Shown here: piece by piece, positions 1 to 8,457 of the stretch
Layout: each line of letters begins with the position of its first letter
Numbering within the stretch: position 1 is the first letter of the stretch
From: Hoeflea phototrophica DFL-43
Lineage (GTDB): Bacteria > Pseudomonadota > Alphaproteobacteria > Rhizobiales > Rhizobiaceae
NCBI RefSeq assembly: GCF_000154705.2
Contig: NZ_CM002917.1
Coordinates: 2,250,461 to 2,314,460 of the forward strand
DNA: 64,000 nucleotides
Direction: 5' to 3'
Notes under the pieces: generated by a model
Database searches by the model: none
The model's input: the letters and a program-made list of their open reading frames with translations, nothing else
What the model was told of the DNA's origin: nothing
Made by a program: the position numbers and the translations under genes

Positions 1-236
1 GCACGTACGGTGGTGCCGGAGCCGGCGCGGCGTTCGATCAACCCATCGGCCTCCAATGCCTCCAAGGCCCGTCGAATGGTGATCCGGCTGACGGAGTGAA
101 TTTCCGCCAACTTCTGCTCGCCTGGCAACAGGCTTTTGGCCTGAAAGGTCCCGTTCAGTATCTCGTCGCGCAGCAACAGATACACCCGCCGGGCCTTGCC
201 GCCATCAGGTAATCCCGTGTTTTGCTTCACCGCCAC
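1..236 (-). CDS. GntR-family transcriptional regulator, N-terminal part (cut by window edge)
   Basis: Only the first 78 or so residues are inside the window. They form a winged-helix GntR DNA-binding domain: VYLLLRDEILNGTF, then LLPGEQKLAEIHSVSRITIR, then RALEALEADGLIERRAGSGT. The spacing is typical of GntR proteins, and the HutC/UTRA subgroup is likely from the GSGT wing, but the effector domain is not visible. I chose the GTG start at 234-236 because an AGGAGGT-like site (complement at 243-248) lies 6 nt upstream. The gene is divergent from the catabolic operon that starts at 390, so it probably controls that operon and itself. The inverted repeat at 346-371 is the best candidate operator. 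Confidence 0.85.
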   Translation of the reverse strand, partial: MAVKQNTGLPDGGKARRVYLLLRDEILNGTFQAKSLLPGEQKLAEIHSVSRITIRRALEALEADGLIERRAGSGTTVR

Positions 237-345
237 GCACAGACCTCCAAAGCCCGATTTTGTCGCGCAACCGTAACACCGGATTTCAGAAAATCAACAA
301 ACCTATCCACATAAAGATCAGAAATTTGCGGTTTCCACATACGAA

Positions 346-371
346 AATCTGTACTATCAAACATACAGATT
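346..371. promoter_or_regulatory. Inverted repeat, candidate GntR operator
   Basis: AATCTGTA at 346-353 is matched by its exact complement TACAGATT at 364-371, with a 10-nt spacer. It lies in the 153-nt divergent intergenic region, 19 nt before the GTG start of the first catabolic gene. The position suits an operator for the adjacent GntR regulator. The symmetry is seen directly; the function is inferred. It could instead be a leader hairpin. Confidence 0.5.
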
Positions 372-389
372 ATTCATGGAGGTCGCGCT

Positions 390-968
390 GTGCCTGTCAT
401 CGAAGCCCATTTGCTGGAAGGCTACTCGGAAGACGAGCGGCAGCGCCTTGCACGCGCGCTGACAGACGCCGCCTGCCTGGTGATTCCGGCCAATCCGGAC
501 GCCGTGACGGTGATGATCCGCGAAGTTCCAAAGGCCAACTACATGCGCGGCGGCAAAACCAGGACGCCTGCCCCTGCCCGATCCGATCCCTGCGACCAGA
601 TCCGCGCCTATCTTGCCGCCATGGAAGCACGCAACATCGGCACCGCGCGCTCCATGCTGGCGGAAGGCTTTGTCATGAACTTCCCCGCAGCCCCCGGCCT
701 CAGGACACTTGAAGAGCTGATCGCCTGGGCGAAGCCCCGGTACCGCTTCGTCAAAAAAGCCTACGACAATTTCGAGGCATTCCAGCAAGGCCAGGCCACC
801 ATCATCTATGCAACGGGGACGCTCTATGGCGAGTGGCCTGATGGCACTGCCTTTGAGAACATCCGCTTTATCGACCGTTTCGAAATGAGCGATGGCAAGA
901 TCACCCGGCAGGACGTCTGGAACGATATGGCTGAAACAAAGGCAAACCTGGCAAGAGCGCACAACTGA
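390..968 (+). CDS. Tautomerase (4-OT type) fused to a SnoaL/NTF2-like domain
   Basis: The 192-residue product has two parts. Residues 1-60 look like a 4-oxalocrotonate tautomerase subunit: the N-terminus is M-P-V-I-E, so Pro2 becomes the catalytic N-terminal proline after Met removal, followed by a TDAACLVI helix and a VTVMIREVPKANY strand. Residues 65-190 resemble a SnoaL/NTF2-like cone-shaped domain (DQIRAYLAAMEARNI, FENIRFIDRFEMSDGKI). The start is GTG at 390 with GGAGGTC 7 nt upstream; no ATG would put Pro at position 2. Tautomerases usually stand alone at 60-80 residues, so the fusion is unusual. It is the first gene of a six-gene operon, with one base before the next ATG, and probably isomerises an unsaturated intermediate. 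The substrate is unknown. Confidence 0.75.
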   Translation: MPVIEAHLLEGYSEDERQRLARALTDAACLVIPANPDAVTVMIREVPKANYMRGGKTRTPAPARSDPCDQIRAYLAAMEARNIGTARSMLAEGFVMNFPAAPGLRTLEELIAWAKPRYRFVKKAYDNFEAFQQGQATIIYATGTLYGEWPDGTAFENIRFIDRFEMSDGKITRQDVWNDMAETKANLARAHN

Positions 969-969
969 C

Positions 970-2658
970 ATGAGCATAGACCCGATTACCCTGGCTGTTC
1001 TGGCCGGACGCATGGAACAGATCGCCGACGAGATGGACGCAACTCTGTTCCGTGCGGCGTTCAACCCGATCATCGCCGAAGCCCATGACGCCAGTCACGG
1101 CCTTTACCATGCCGTCACCGGCGACACGCTGGTGCAAGGCAAGTCCGGCCTGCCGATTTTTGTTGGCGTGATGTCCTTTGCGGTCAAGGCGGTGATCGAC
1201 AAAGTGGCCGAAACCGGCGACCTCGCCGACGGCGACATTTTCATCTTCAACGACGCCCATCTGGGTGGCACGCACCTATCCGATATGCGGCTGGTGCGCC
1301 CGTGTTTTCATGACGGAGAGCTGTTTTGCTGGCTGGCCTCGGTCGGCCACTGGCATGATGTGGGTGGCGCAGTACCGGGCAACTACAATCCAGCCGCCAC
1401 TGACGCCTTTGCAGAGGCTTTTGTGCTTCCACCGGTGCGTCTGGCCCGCGCCGGAGAAATCAACCAGGACATCATCGACATCCTGCTGCGCAACACCCGT
1501 CTGCCGCAATCCGCTCAGGGCGATCTGAACGGGCAGCTGGGTGCGCTGGATCTTGGTGTGAAACGGATGGACGAGCTGCTCGCCGAATATGGCCCGGGCA
1601 CCGTGGGATCCGCTCTCGATGCGCTTGGTGACCGTGCCGAAGCACTGATGCGCTGCGAACTAACCGATCTCCCGGATGGCCGCTGGGAAGCCGTCGACTA
1701 TCTCGACAATGATGGCATTGTCGATGAGCCGCTTGCCATCCGGGTTGCACTGACCATCGCGGGAGACCGGATGGAGCTCGATTTCGAAGGCTCGGCGCCG
1801 CGTTGCGCAGGCCCGGTCAACATTGCCCTGCCAACAGCAGTGGCCACCGCCTATGTGGCCATAAAGCATATCTTTCCCGCCCTTCCGGCCAACGCCGGTG
1901 TGATGCGGCCGATCACCGTGAAAATCCCGCAAGGCTCGCTACTTGCCGCAGAGTTCCCTGCCCCCGTCGGCGGCTACACCGAAACCATCCTGCGAATGAT
2001 CGACGCCATTTTCTCGGCCATGGCCCAGGCTGCGCCCGAGCGGGTTGTCGCCAATGCCTATGGCACCATCAATGCCCTTTCGATTGCCGGCAAACGCAAG
2101 AACGGCCAGCCCTGGGTGATGTTCTCCTTCTATGGCGGCGGCCATGGCGGAACACCCGAAGGCGACGGGCTCAATCACGGCAATGCACCGATTTCCACTG
2201 CAACGATCCCGCCTATGGAGATCCTCGAAGCCGCCTATCCGGTGATGTTCAAACAATGGGCCTTGCGGCCTGACAGCGCCGGGGCGGGAGCCCAGCGCGG
2301 CGGCCTGGGCGCGGTCTACGAGATCGAGGTTCTTGAAGACAACGGCGCCGAAGCGTTCCTTTTCGGCGAGCGCGGCCGCTTCGCCCCGCAAGGCGTCGCC
2401 GGCGGCGCTGAGGCCGCAATGAACGTGTTCTCCTACGAGCAGGCCGATGGCTGGCACCATCCGCCGATGGCTTCGAAGATGCGCGGCATTCGCCTCGCAA
2501 AGGGCGAGAGTGTCAGACTGGAAACACCCGGCGGCGGCGGTTACGGGCCCCCGTCAAGCCGCAGCCCGGAAAGGATCGCACGCGATGTGGCCCTGGGACT
2601 GCTGAGTGAAGACGCTGCAACGCAGCAATATGGCAGTGCATGGAAAGAGGGCCGCTGA
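970..2658 (+). CDS. hyuB: Hydantoinase B / oxoprolinase family protein (HyuB)
   Basis: This 562-residue protein matches HyuB, the beta subunit of ATP-dependent N-methylhydantoinase, 5-oxoprolinase and acetophenone-carboxylase type enzymes. Recognisable stretches are DPITLAVLAGRMEQIADEMD at the N-terminus, SGLPIFVGVMSFAVKAV, FNDAHLGGTHLSDM, GGGHGGTPEGDGLNHGN in the middle and ETPGGGGYGPP near the end. Its length is within the family range (about 510-580). The ATG at 970 is chosen because it lies one base after the tautomerase stop and the family motif begins at once. It overlaps hyuA by ATGA. HyuA and HyuB normally form a heteromer that opens a cyclic amide or activates a carbonyl using ATP; the substrate here is not known. 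Confidence 0.9.
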   Translation: MSIDPITLAVLAGRMEQIADEMDATLFRAAFNPIIAEAHDASHGLYHAVTGDTLVQGKSGLPIFVGVMSFAVKAVIDKVAETGDLADGDIFIFNDAHLGGTHLSDMRLVRPCFHDGELFCWLASVGHWHDVGGAVPGNYNPAATDAFAEAFVLPPVRLARAGEINQDIIDILLRNTRLPQSAQGDLNGQLGALDLGVKRMDELLAEYGPGTVGSALDALGDRAEALMRCELTDLPDGRWEAVDYLDNDGIVDEPLAIRVALTIAGDRMELDFEGSAPRCAGPVNIALPTAVATAYVAIKHIFPALPANAGVMRPITVKIPQGSLLAAEFPAPVGGYTETILRMIDAIFSAMAQAAPERVVANAYGTINALSIAGKRKNGQPWVMFSFYGGGHGGTPEGDGLNHGNAPISTATIPPMEILEAAYPVMFKQWALRPDSAGAGAQRGGLGAVYEIEVLEDNGAEAFLFGERGRFAPQGVAGGAEAAMNVFSYEQADGWHHPPMASKMRGIRLAKGESVRLETPGGGGYGPPSSRSPERIARDVALGLLSEDAATQQYGSAWKEGR

Positions 2659-4721
2659 TGTCCAACGGAACAATGATCGGCGTGGACGTCGGCGGCACAT
2701 TCACCGACGTCTTCGTGCTCGATGAACAAAGCGGCGAAGCGCGGGTGGCGAAGGTGCCCACCACAAGGCCAGACCAGTCAGGCGGGTTTCTCGACGGCAT
2801 AAGCCAGCAGGTACCCGATCTTTCGACCGCCGCAGTCGTCGTGCACGGCACCACAGCGGGAACCAACGCCCTGCTTGAACGCAAGGGCGCCAAGATCGGG
2901 GTCATCACCACCCAGGGGCTGCGCGACATTCTCGAAATGCGCCGCCGCGACCGGCCGCGCACCTGGGGATTGCGTGGTGACTTCGAGCCCGTCGTCCCGC
3001 GCGATCTGCGCCTTGAAGTGCCTGAACGCACCCTTGCCGACGGAACCATCCGGACCGGGGTTGATCTTGAAGCCGTCCGCCATGCAGCCCAGACCCTGCT
3101 CGATGAAGGCTGCGTTGCGGTGGCGGTGCTGTTCGCCAATGCTTACGCGAACGCTGAGAACGAAAAACGCGCAGTGGAAGCGGTCCGGGCGATCTGGCCA
3201 AACCCGCATGTATCCGCAAGCCACGAAATCCTGCCCGAGATCCGCGAATATGAGCGCTTTTCCACCACCGCGCTCAACGCCTATCTTCAGCCCGAGGTGT
3301 CAGGGTACCTGGATCGGCTGGAAACCGCGCTGACGGGTGGCGGGTTTGATGGAGAGTTCATGATCGTGCAATCCAATGGTGGCGTGATGGCGGTCGACAC
3401 CGCCTGCCGCCTGCCAGTCCGGACAGCACTGTCAGGCCCGGCAGCAGGCGTCATCGCGGCCGCCTATATTGCACAGACCGCAGGCTTTCCCGACGTCATC
3501 ACCGGCGACATGGGCGGCACCTCTTTCGACGTGTCGTTGATTGCCGGCGGCCAGTCGATGCTCAGTCCGCAAACCTCGATCGACTTCGGTATGGTGGTCC
3601 GCACGCCGATGATCGAGATCACCACCATCGGGGCCGGTGGCGGTTCCATCGCCTGGGTCGACAAGGGCGGTATGCTCAACATCGGCCCCGAAAGCGCTGG
3701 CTCCAACCCGGGCCCTGTCGCTTATGGCCTTGGCAACACACGACCGACGGTGACCGACGCCAATGTGGTGCTTGGCCGGATCGATCCCGACAACCCCATT
3801 GGTGGAAAACTGACACGCCTCGATGTTGAGGCAGCCTCGGCAGCCATTGACGCGCATGTCGGCGAACCGCTCGGACTCTCCACCGTCGAAGCGGCCGATG
3901 CCATCCTGCGGGTCGCAAATTCACGCATGGCCGGCGCCATCCGCCTGGTCAGCATCGAACGCGGATTTGACCCCAAACGCTTTGCCTTCATGCCATTTGG
4001 CGGTGGCGGTGCATTGCACACAGCCGCCATGATCGATGATGTCGGACTGGCGCGCGCCATCGTGCCCCGCTACCCGGGTGTGACCTCGGCCATGGGCTGT
4101 GTCATCGCCGACATGCGCCAGGATTTCGTTCAGACCATTAACGTCCTCTGCGATCATCTCGACGAGGCGGCGTTGGCAGCCTTCCTCGATGACCATGTGA
4201 CCCGTGGCCATGAGCTGCTCAAGGCGGCGAGGACCCGGTTCGAACGCACCGATATTCTGGTCGAACTCGACATGGCCTATCTCGGCCAGACCCATACGGT
4301 TGCGGTTCCCCTGAAGCTTGCCCTGGATGGCAGAAAGCCGATTGCGCCGACGAAGTCTGACATCACCGACGCCTTCGATGAAGCTTACAAGGCAGCCTAT
4401 GGCCGCCTGCTCAAGAACGGGACAAGGCGGGTGATGAACCTGCGCACATCGGTCATCGGGCGACGACCAAAATTCGATCTGTCGACCCTTGCTCCCAGGA
4501 CCGGGAGCGTGCAAGGCGCCCACAAGGCGAACCGGCAGGTGTTCTTTGCAAATGAATGGCGGGATACGATGATCTACGACCGGCTCGCCCTGCCCGTTGG
4601 CGCTGTGATCGAAGGCCCCGCAATTCTGGAACAGCCCGATACCACAGTGCTGGTCGATCCCGGTCTCAAGGCAACAGTTGATGCCTTTGGCAACACGATT
4701 ATTGAACGAGTGGAGGGTTAG
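2658..4721 (+). CDS. hyuA: Hydantoinase A / oxoprolinase family protein (HyuA)
   Basis: This 687-residue protein has the actin-like ATPase fold of HyuA. The N-terminus carries MIGVDVGGTFTDVFVLD, followed by VVHGTTAGTNALLERKGAKI and, in the second half, ITGDMGGTSFDVSLI and FMPFGGGGALH. The length fits the family (about 680-700). The start at 2658 overlaps the HyuB stop (ATGA) and has GAAAGAGG upstream; an in-frame ATG at 2640 is less likely because that ribosome site falls inside it. HyuA supplies the ATP-binding half of the hydantoinase or oxoprolinase complex. The gene is followed after 3 nt by the isochorismatase-fold gene, so the two are surely co-transcribed. Confidence 0.92.
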   Translation: MSNGTMIGVDVGGTFTDVFVLDEQSGEARVAKVPTTRPDQSGGFLDGISQQVPDLSTAAVVVHGTTAGTNALLERKGAKIGVITTQGLRDILEMRRRDRPRTWGLRGDFEPVVPRDLRLEVPERTLADGTIRTGVDLEAVRHAAQTLLDEGCVAVAVLFANAYANAENEKRAVEAVRAIWPNPHVSASHEILPEIREYERFSTTALNAYLQPEVSGYLDRLETALTGGGFDGEFMIVQSNGGVMAVDTACRLPVRTALSGPAAGVIAAAYIAQTAGFPDVITGDMGGTSFDVSLIAGGQSMLSPQTSIDFGMVVRTPMIEITTIGAGGGSIAWVDKGGMLNIGPESAGSNPGPVAYGLGNTRPTVTDANVVLGRIDPDNPIGGKLTRLDVEAASAAIDAHVGEPLGLSTVEAADAILRVANSRMAGAIRLVSIERGFDPKRFAFMPFGGGGALHTAAMIDDVGLARAIVPRYPGVTSAMGCVIADMRQDFVQTINVLCDHLDEAALAAFLDDHVTRGHELLKAARTRFERTDILVELDMAYLGQTHTVAVPLKLALDGRKPIAPTKSDITDAFDEAYKAAYGRLLKNGTRRVMNLRTSVIGRRPKFDLSTLAPRTGSVQGAHKANRQVFFANEWRDTMIYDRLALPVGAVIEGPAILEQPDTTVLVDPGLKATVDAFGNTIIERVEG

Positions 4722-4724
4722 AAC

Positions 4725-5345
4725 ATGGCAGACAGCACCCGTCTGGATCCGGCGCGGACCGCGCTTCTGACGATCGATCTCCAGAACGACTTTCTCCACC
4801 CTGATGGTGCCTATGGCCGCGCCAACCAGACAGCGGAGTCGATCACAGCACTGCCGGAACGCATAGTGCCCTTGCGCAACGCACTAAAAGCAAAGGGCGG
4901 CACCTATTTCAGCGCCCAATTCACCCTGATTCCCGGACCGGATGGCGAACCCCTGATCGCACCGCATCTCAAGCAGTTGCGGCCGTTTCTTGCCAAGGGC
5001 GACTTCGCACCGGGCAATTTTGGCCATGATCTCGTTGATCCGCTGAAGCCGGCGAATTACACGATCGAAAAGGTCGCCTACTCGGCATTTTACCAGACCC
5101 GGCTCGAATACATCATGCGGGCGCTAGGCATCGACACCTTGCTGATCGGTGGCATCGTCACCAATGGCGGCGTTGCCAGCACCCTGCGCGACGCCCATCT
5201 GCGCAACATCGACACCATTCTTTTGACCGACGGATGCGCAGCCTTCAAGGACGCGGTTCATCAGGCCACGCTGCTGTCGCTGTCATCACTTGGCAGCCAG
5301 ATGACCTGTGCGCAGGCCACGGCGCTGGTGGAGTGCGCAGCATGA
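4725..5345 (+). CDS. Isochorismatase-fold hydrolase with Gly in place of the nucleophilic Cys
   Basis: The 206-residue protein has the cysteine-hydrolase/isochorismatase fold. Catalytic Asp18 is in LLTIDLQNDF and Lys116 in YTIEKVAYSAFYQT, both as expected. At the nucleophile elbow, where amidohydrolases read TN-x-C-V, this protein reads T146-N147-G148-G149-V150, so the Cys is Gly; the DNA at 5160-5174 is unambiguous. In true isochorismatases such as PhzD and EntB the same position is also Gly and the enzyme hydrolyses an enol ether through Asp and Lys. The protein may therefore not be an amidase, although the hydantoinase context would suggest one. It overlaps the next gene by ATGA and starts with ATG 3 nt after hyuA. 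Confidence 0.85.
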   Translation: MADSTRLDPARTALLTIDLQNDFLHPDGAYGRANQTAESITALPERIVPLRNALKAKGGTYFSAQFTLIPGPDGEPLIAPHLKQLRPFLAKGDFAPGNFGHDLVDPLKPANYTIEKVAYSAFYQTRLEYIMRALGIDTLLIGGIVTNGGVASTLRDAHLRNIDTILLTDGCAAFKDAVHQATLLSLSSLGSQMTCAQATALVECAA

Positions 5346-6211
5346 GCCTGAAATCACGCCTTGCCGGATCTGATATCCTTGTCGCTCCGGGCGTCTATGA
5401 CGGGCTGACCGCAACCCTTGCCCAGCAAGCGGGCTTTGAAGCCCTTTATCTCTCCGGCGCCGCCGTCGCCTACACACGGCTGGGAAGGCCCGATATCGGC
5501 CTCACCTCCGTCTCCGAGATGACCGACACCATGATGTTGATCCGTGACCGGGTCGACCTGCCGGTGATCATCGATGCCGACACAGGCTTCGGCAACGCGC
5601 TCAACGCGCAGCGCACCATGCGGCTTTATGAGCGGGCGGGCGCCAATGGACTGCAGGTGGAAGACCAGACCTACCCGAAGCGCTGTGGTCATCTGGCGGA
5701 CAAATCACTGATTTCAAAATCCGAAATGGCCAGCAAAATCGCTGCCATGGCCGATGCGCGGTTGAGCAGCGAGACGCTGATCATCGCCCGCACCGATGCA
5801 ATCGCCGTGGAGGGCTTCGACGCAGCCATCGACCGAGCGGAAGCCTATCTGGAAGCAGGCGCCGATGTGCTGTTCATCGAAGCGCCACGCTCAGGCACCG
5901 AATTGAAACGCGTCGCCGAAACCTTTCGCGGCCGCGTACCGCTGCTTGCAAACATGGTTGAAGGCGGCGCAACCCCGATCCGCAATGCAGGCGATCTCGA
6001 GGCGCTTGGCTTCGACATCGTCATCTTCCCGGGCGGCATTGTGCGCGCCTTGGCCCGCGCCGCGCAGGACTACTATGGGTCGCTCAGGACGAACGGATCA
6101 AACAGCCCCTTTGCCGACCGGATGTTCGACTTCGACGGACTGAACGGCGTGATCGGAACTGCCGACATGCTGGCACAAGGCCGCCGTTTTGACGGAAACG
6201 AAGAGCAATGA
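5342..6211 (+). CDS. Isocitrate lyase / PEP mutase superfamily carbon-carbon lyase
   Basis: This 289-residue TIM-barrel protein belongs to the isocitrate lyase/PEP mutase superfamily. Visible motifs are LVAPGVYDGLTA near the N-terminus, the metal site VIIDADTGFGN, QVEDQTYPKRCGH with the lyase-type loop Cys115, and IIARTDA. The KRCGH loop is typical of lyases such as 2-methylisocitrate lyase or 2,3-dimethylmalate lyase; PEP mutases and oxaloacetate hydrolases differ there. It probably cleaves a 2-hydroxy dicarboxylate or tricarboxylate to a 2-oxoacid and a second acid. The ATG at 5342 overlaps the previous stop; the longer frame upstream is not family-like. It overlaps the flavoprotein gene by ATGA. 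The exact substrate cannot be read from the sequence. Confidence 0.85.
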   Translation: MSLKSRLAGSDILVAPGVYDGLTATLAQQAGFEALYLSGAAVAYTRLGRPDIGLTSVSEMTDTMMLIRDRVDLPVIIDADTGFGNALNAQRTMRLYERAGANGLQVEDQTYPKRCGHLADKSLISKSEMASKIAAMADARLSSETLIIARTDAIAVEGFDAAIDRAEAYLEAGADVLFIEAPRSGTELKRVAETFRGRVPLLANMVEGGATPIRNAGDLEALGFDIVIFPGGIVRALARAAQDYYGSLRTNGSNSPFADRMFDFDGLNGVIGTADMLAQGRRFDGNEEQ

Positions 6212-7569
6212 GCGACGTCGGGTCCTTACCGGCCTTCGACTTCGAGGTGCAAACCTTGATCGTCGGCGCCGGGGCCGCGGGCCTGACAGCCGCCCTCGCA
6301 GCGCATGAAGCCGGACAGCAGGTTCTGGTGATAGAGGCCGATGCTGTTCCCTCCGGCTCCACCGCGTTGTCAGCAGGCCTGATACCGGCGGCCGGAACAC
6401 GCTTTCAGCAGGCCGCGGGTATCGATGACACTCCAGCGCTCTTTGCCGCCGACATCCAGCGCAAGGCGAAGCTGGAAAACGATCCCGCACTGGTCGCCGC
6501 AATGGCGCAGAACGCAGCCCCGGTCGTCGAATGGCTGAGTGAAAGCCATGGATTGCCGTTTTCCCTGGTCACCGATTTCGATTATCCCGGTCACGCGCGG
6601 CGGCGCATGCATGGCCTGCCGTCGCGCTCTGGCCGGGAACTGATTGACCGGCTGCGTCAGGCCGCTGAAAATGCCGGGATCGATATCGTGTGCAACCGAA
6701 GGGCCACCGCCGTCCATGCCCAAGCGAACCGTGTCACGGGCCTCACCGTGCAAGCGCCTGACGGCGTGGAAACCATTGCCTGCCAACGGCTGATCCTCGC
6801 CTGCAACGGCTTTGGCGGAAACCGTGAAATGGTTGCACGTTATATGCCGAAGATCGAAAATGCCGTCTGGTTCGGCCATGATGGCAACCGCGGCGAAGCT
6901 GTCGAATGGGCCGAAGCGCTGGGGCTTGAAACCCGCAGCCTCGGAGCATTCCAGGGCCACGGCAATGTCGCCCATCCCCACGGTATCCTGATCACCTGGG
7001 CTGTGATCATGGAAGGCGGCATTCAGGTGAACACAAACGGTCAGCGCTTCTGGAACGAGGCGCAAGGCTATTCCGAAGCCGCGCGCGCTGTTCTGGCGCA
7101 GCCCGGCGGCGTGGCCTGGGCTGTGTTTGACGCCCGCATCGCAGCAATCGCCCGCCAGTTCGAGGACTTCAAACAGGCCGAGGCTTCAGGCGCGGTCCGC
7201 ATGGCCGAAGATGTCGCGGCGCTGGCAGAGGCAACCGGACTGCCGCAAGCCAATCTGTGCGCCACTCTTTCCGAGATCCCGCAAGGACAAACCGACAGGT
7301 ACGGACGCAGATTTGGCGAAACAAGGCTGACGCCGCCCTATGCGGCGGTCAAGGTGACCGGGGCGCTGTTTCACACCCAGGGCGGGATCGCTGTCGATCC
7401 GCCAACGGCGCGTGCCCGCCTTTCCGCGGGCGGCCTGATGGAAAATCTCCACGCAACCGGTGGTGCCGCTTGCGGCGTATCGGGCACGGGCGACAGCGGT
7501 TACCTGTCGGGCAACGGCCTGCTTTCGGCCGTCACCCTTGGTTGGATCGCGGGCTCCCGGTCCGGTTAG
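6208..7569 (+). CDS. FAD-dependent fumarate-reductase/succinate-dehydrogenase-like flavoprotein
   Basis: This 453-residue flavoprotein has an N-terminal dinucleotide fold with LIVGAGAAGLTAALAAHEAG. A further FAD signature, GTGDSGYLSGNGLLSAVTLG, is at the C-terminus and LILACNGFGGNREMVARY is in the middle. No haem motif or signal peptide is seen, so it is a soluble member of the family that includes fumarate reductase flavoproteins and tricarballylate dehydrogenase. It would add or remove hydrogen across a bond next to a carboxylate. It is the last gene of the operon, joined by ATGA to the lyase gene. No clear terminator is visible in the 66 nt before the convergent hmuV. Confidence 0.82.
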   Translation: MSDVGSLPAFDFEVQTLIVGAGAAGLTAALAAHEAGQQVLVIEADAVPSGSTALSAGLIPAAGTRFQQAAGIDDTPALFAADIQRKAKLENDPALVAAMAQNAAPVVEWLSESHGLPFSLVTDFDYPGHARRRMHGLPSRSGRELIDRLRQAAENAGIDIVCNRRATAVHAQANRVTGLTVQAPDGVETIACQRLILACNGFGGNREMVARYMPKIENAVWFGHDGNRGEAVEWAEALGLETRSLGAFQGHGNVAHPHGILITWAVIMEGGIQVNTNGQRFWNEAQGYSEAARAVLAQPGGVAWAVFDARIAAIARQFEDFKQAEASGAVRMAEDVAALAEATGLPQANLCATLSEIPQGQTDRYGRRFGETRLTPPYAAVKVTGALFHTQGGIAVDPPTARARLSAGGLMENLHATGGAACGVSGTGDSGYLSGNGLLSAVTLGWIAGSRSG

Positions 7570-7635
7570 CCAACACCAGCAATGTCAGTAGACACTAACC
7601 AAAACCGTGGCCGTCATCTGCCCCATGCCCGCGGA

Positions 7636-8457
7636 TCAGGAGACTGTGGTGCTTGCGACAATCGAATGGGGCAGAACAAACAAATCGTTGGCGGGCTTGA
7701 TGCCCACACGCAGCCGGCACCCGAAGGTTTCGGAGAGAGCTGCGTCGCTCATGACAGCGTCGGGCGTGCCCGACGCCACGACATTGCCGCTGGCCAGGAG
7801 TGTGACACGATCGGCAAACATGGCGGTCAGATTCAGATCATGCATGACCGCAATGACACCACCGCCACGCCGCGCATAATCGGTTGCCAGTTCCATCACG
7901 CCGATCTGATGCCTGATGTCGAGGCTCGACACAGGCTCGTCTAGAAACAGCCATCGTGGACCATGCACATTCACCGGCTCCCAGATCTGGCAAAGGACGC
8001 GCGCCAATTGCACGCGCTGGCGTTCGCCGCCTGACAGCTCCTGGTAGAACCGCCCGGCAAACCCGGCAAGATCGACGGTTGCCAATGCTTCTGCCACCCG
8101 CCGGTCACGGGAAACGCGGTCGACCGGTGCCCCCGCCTTGGCAGAGAGACCGATGCGCACGACTTCGGCCACCGTGAATGGGAAGCTCAGCGTTGTCTCC
8201 TGAGCAAGAACCCCACGCTTTGCAGCCATCTGATGGGGCTTCAGTCCGCCAATGTCCTCACCGTTCAGCCGGATCGTTCCTTCATAGGTCAGGTCACCGG
8301 ACAACGCCTTCAGGAGCGTCGTCTTTCCCGAGCCGTTCGGCCCCGCGATGACGGTCACGCAGCCAGCCTTCGCCTCGAACGAGATGTCGCGAAGGATCGG
8401 GTTGCGGCCGTATCGAACGGTCAGATTTTCAGCTTCAATCATGGCTGAACCACTCAC
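7636..8457 (-). CDS. hmuV: Haem ABC transporter ATP-binding protein
   Basis: This 273-residue cytoplasmic ATPase energises haem import through HmuU. It shows Walker A GPNGSGKTT, signature LSGGERQRVQLARVL, Walker B WLFLDEPVSSLD and the switch His in VIAVMHDLNLTA. The extra stretch around WEPVNVHGPRWLFLDE is typical of haem (HmuV-type) rather than siderophore ATPases. The GTG at 8457 overlaps the hmuU stop by 4 nt (GTGA); an in-frame ATG at 8442 is a possible shorter start. It is the last gene of hemP-hmuSTUV, so it is probably co-regulated by iron from the promoter near 11830. Confidence 0.93.
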   Translation of the reverse strand: MSGSAMIEAENLTVRYGRNPILRDISFEAKAGCVTVIAGPNGSGKTTLLKALSGDLTYEGTIRLNGEDIGGLKPHQMAAKRGVLAQETTLSFPFTVAEVVRIGLSAKAGAPVDRVSRDRRVAEALATVDLAGFAGRFYQELSGGERQRVQLARVLCQIWEPVNVHGPRWLFLDEPVSSLDIRHQIGVMELATDYARRGGGVIAVMHDLNLTAMFADRVTLLASGNVVASGTPDAVMSDAALSETFGCRLRVGIKPANDLFVLPHSIVASTTVS

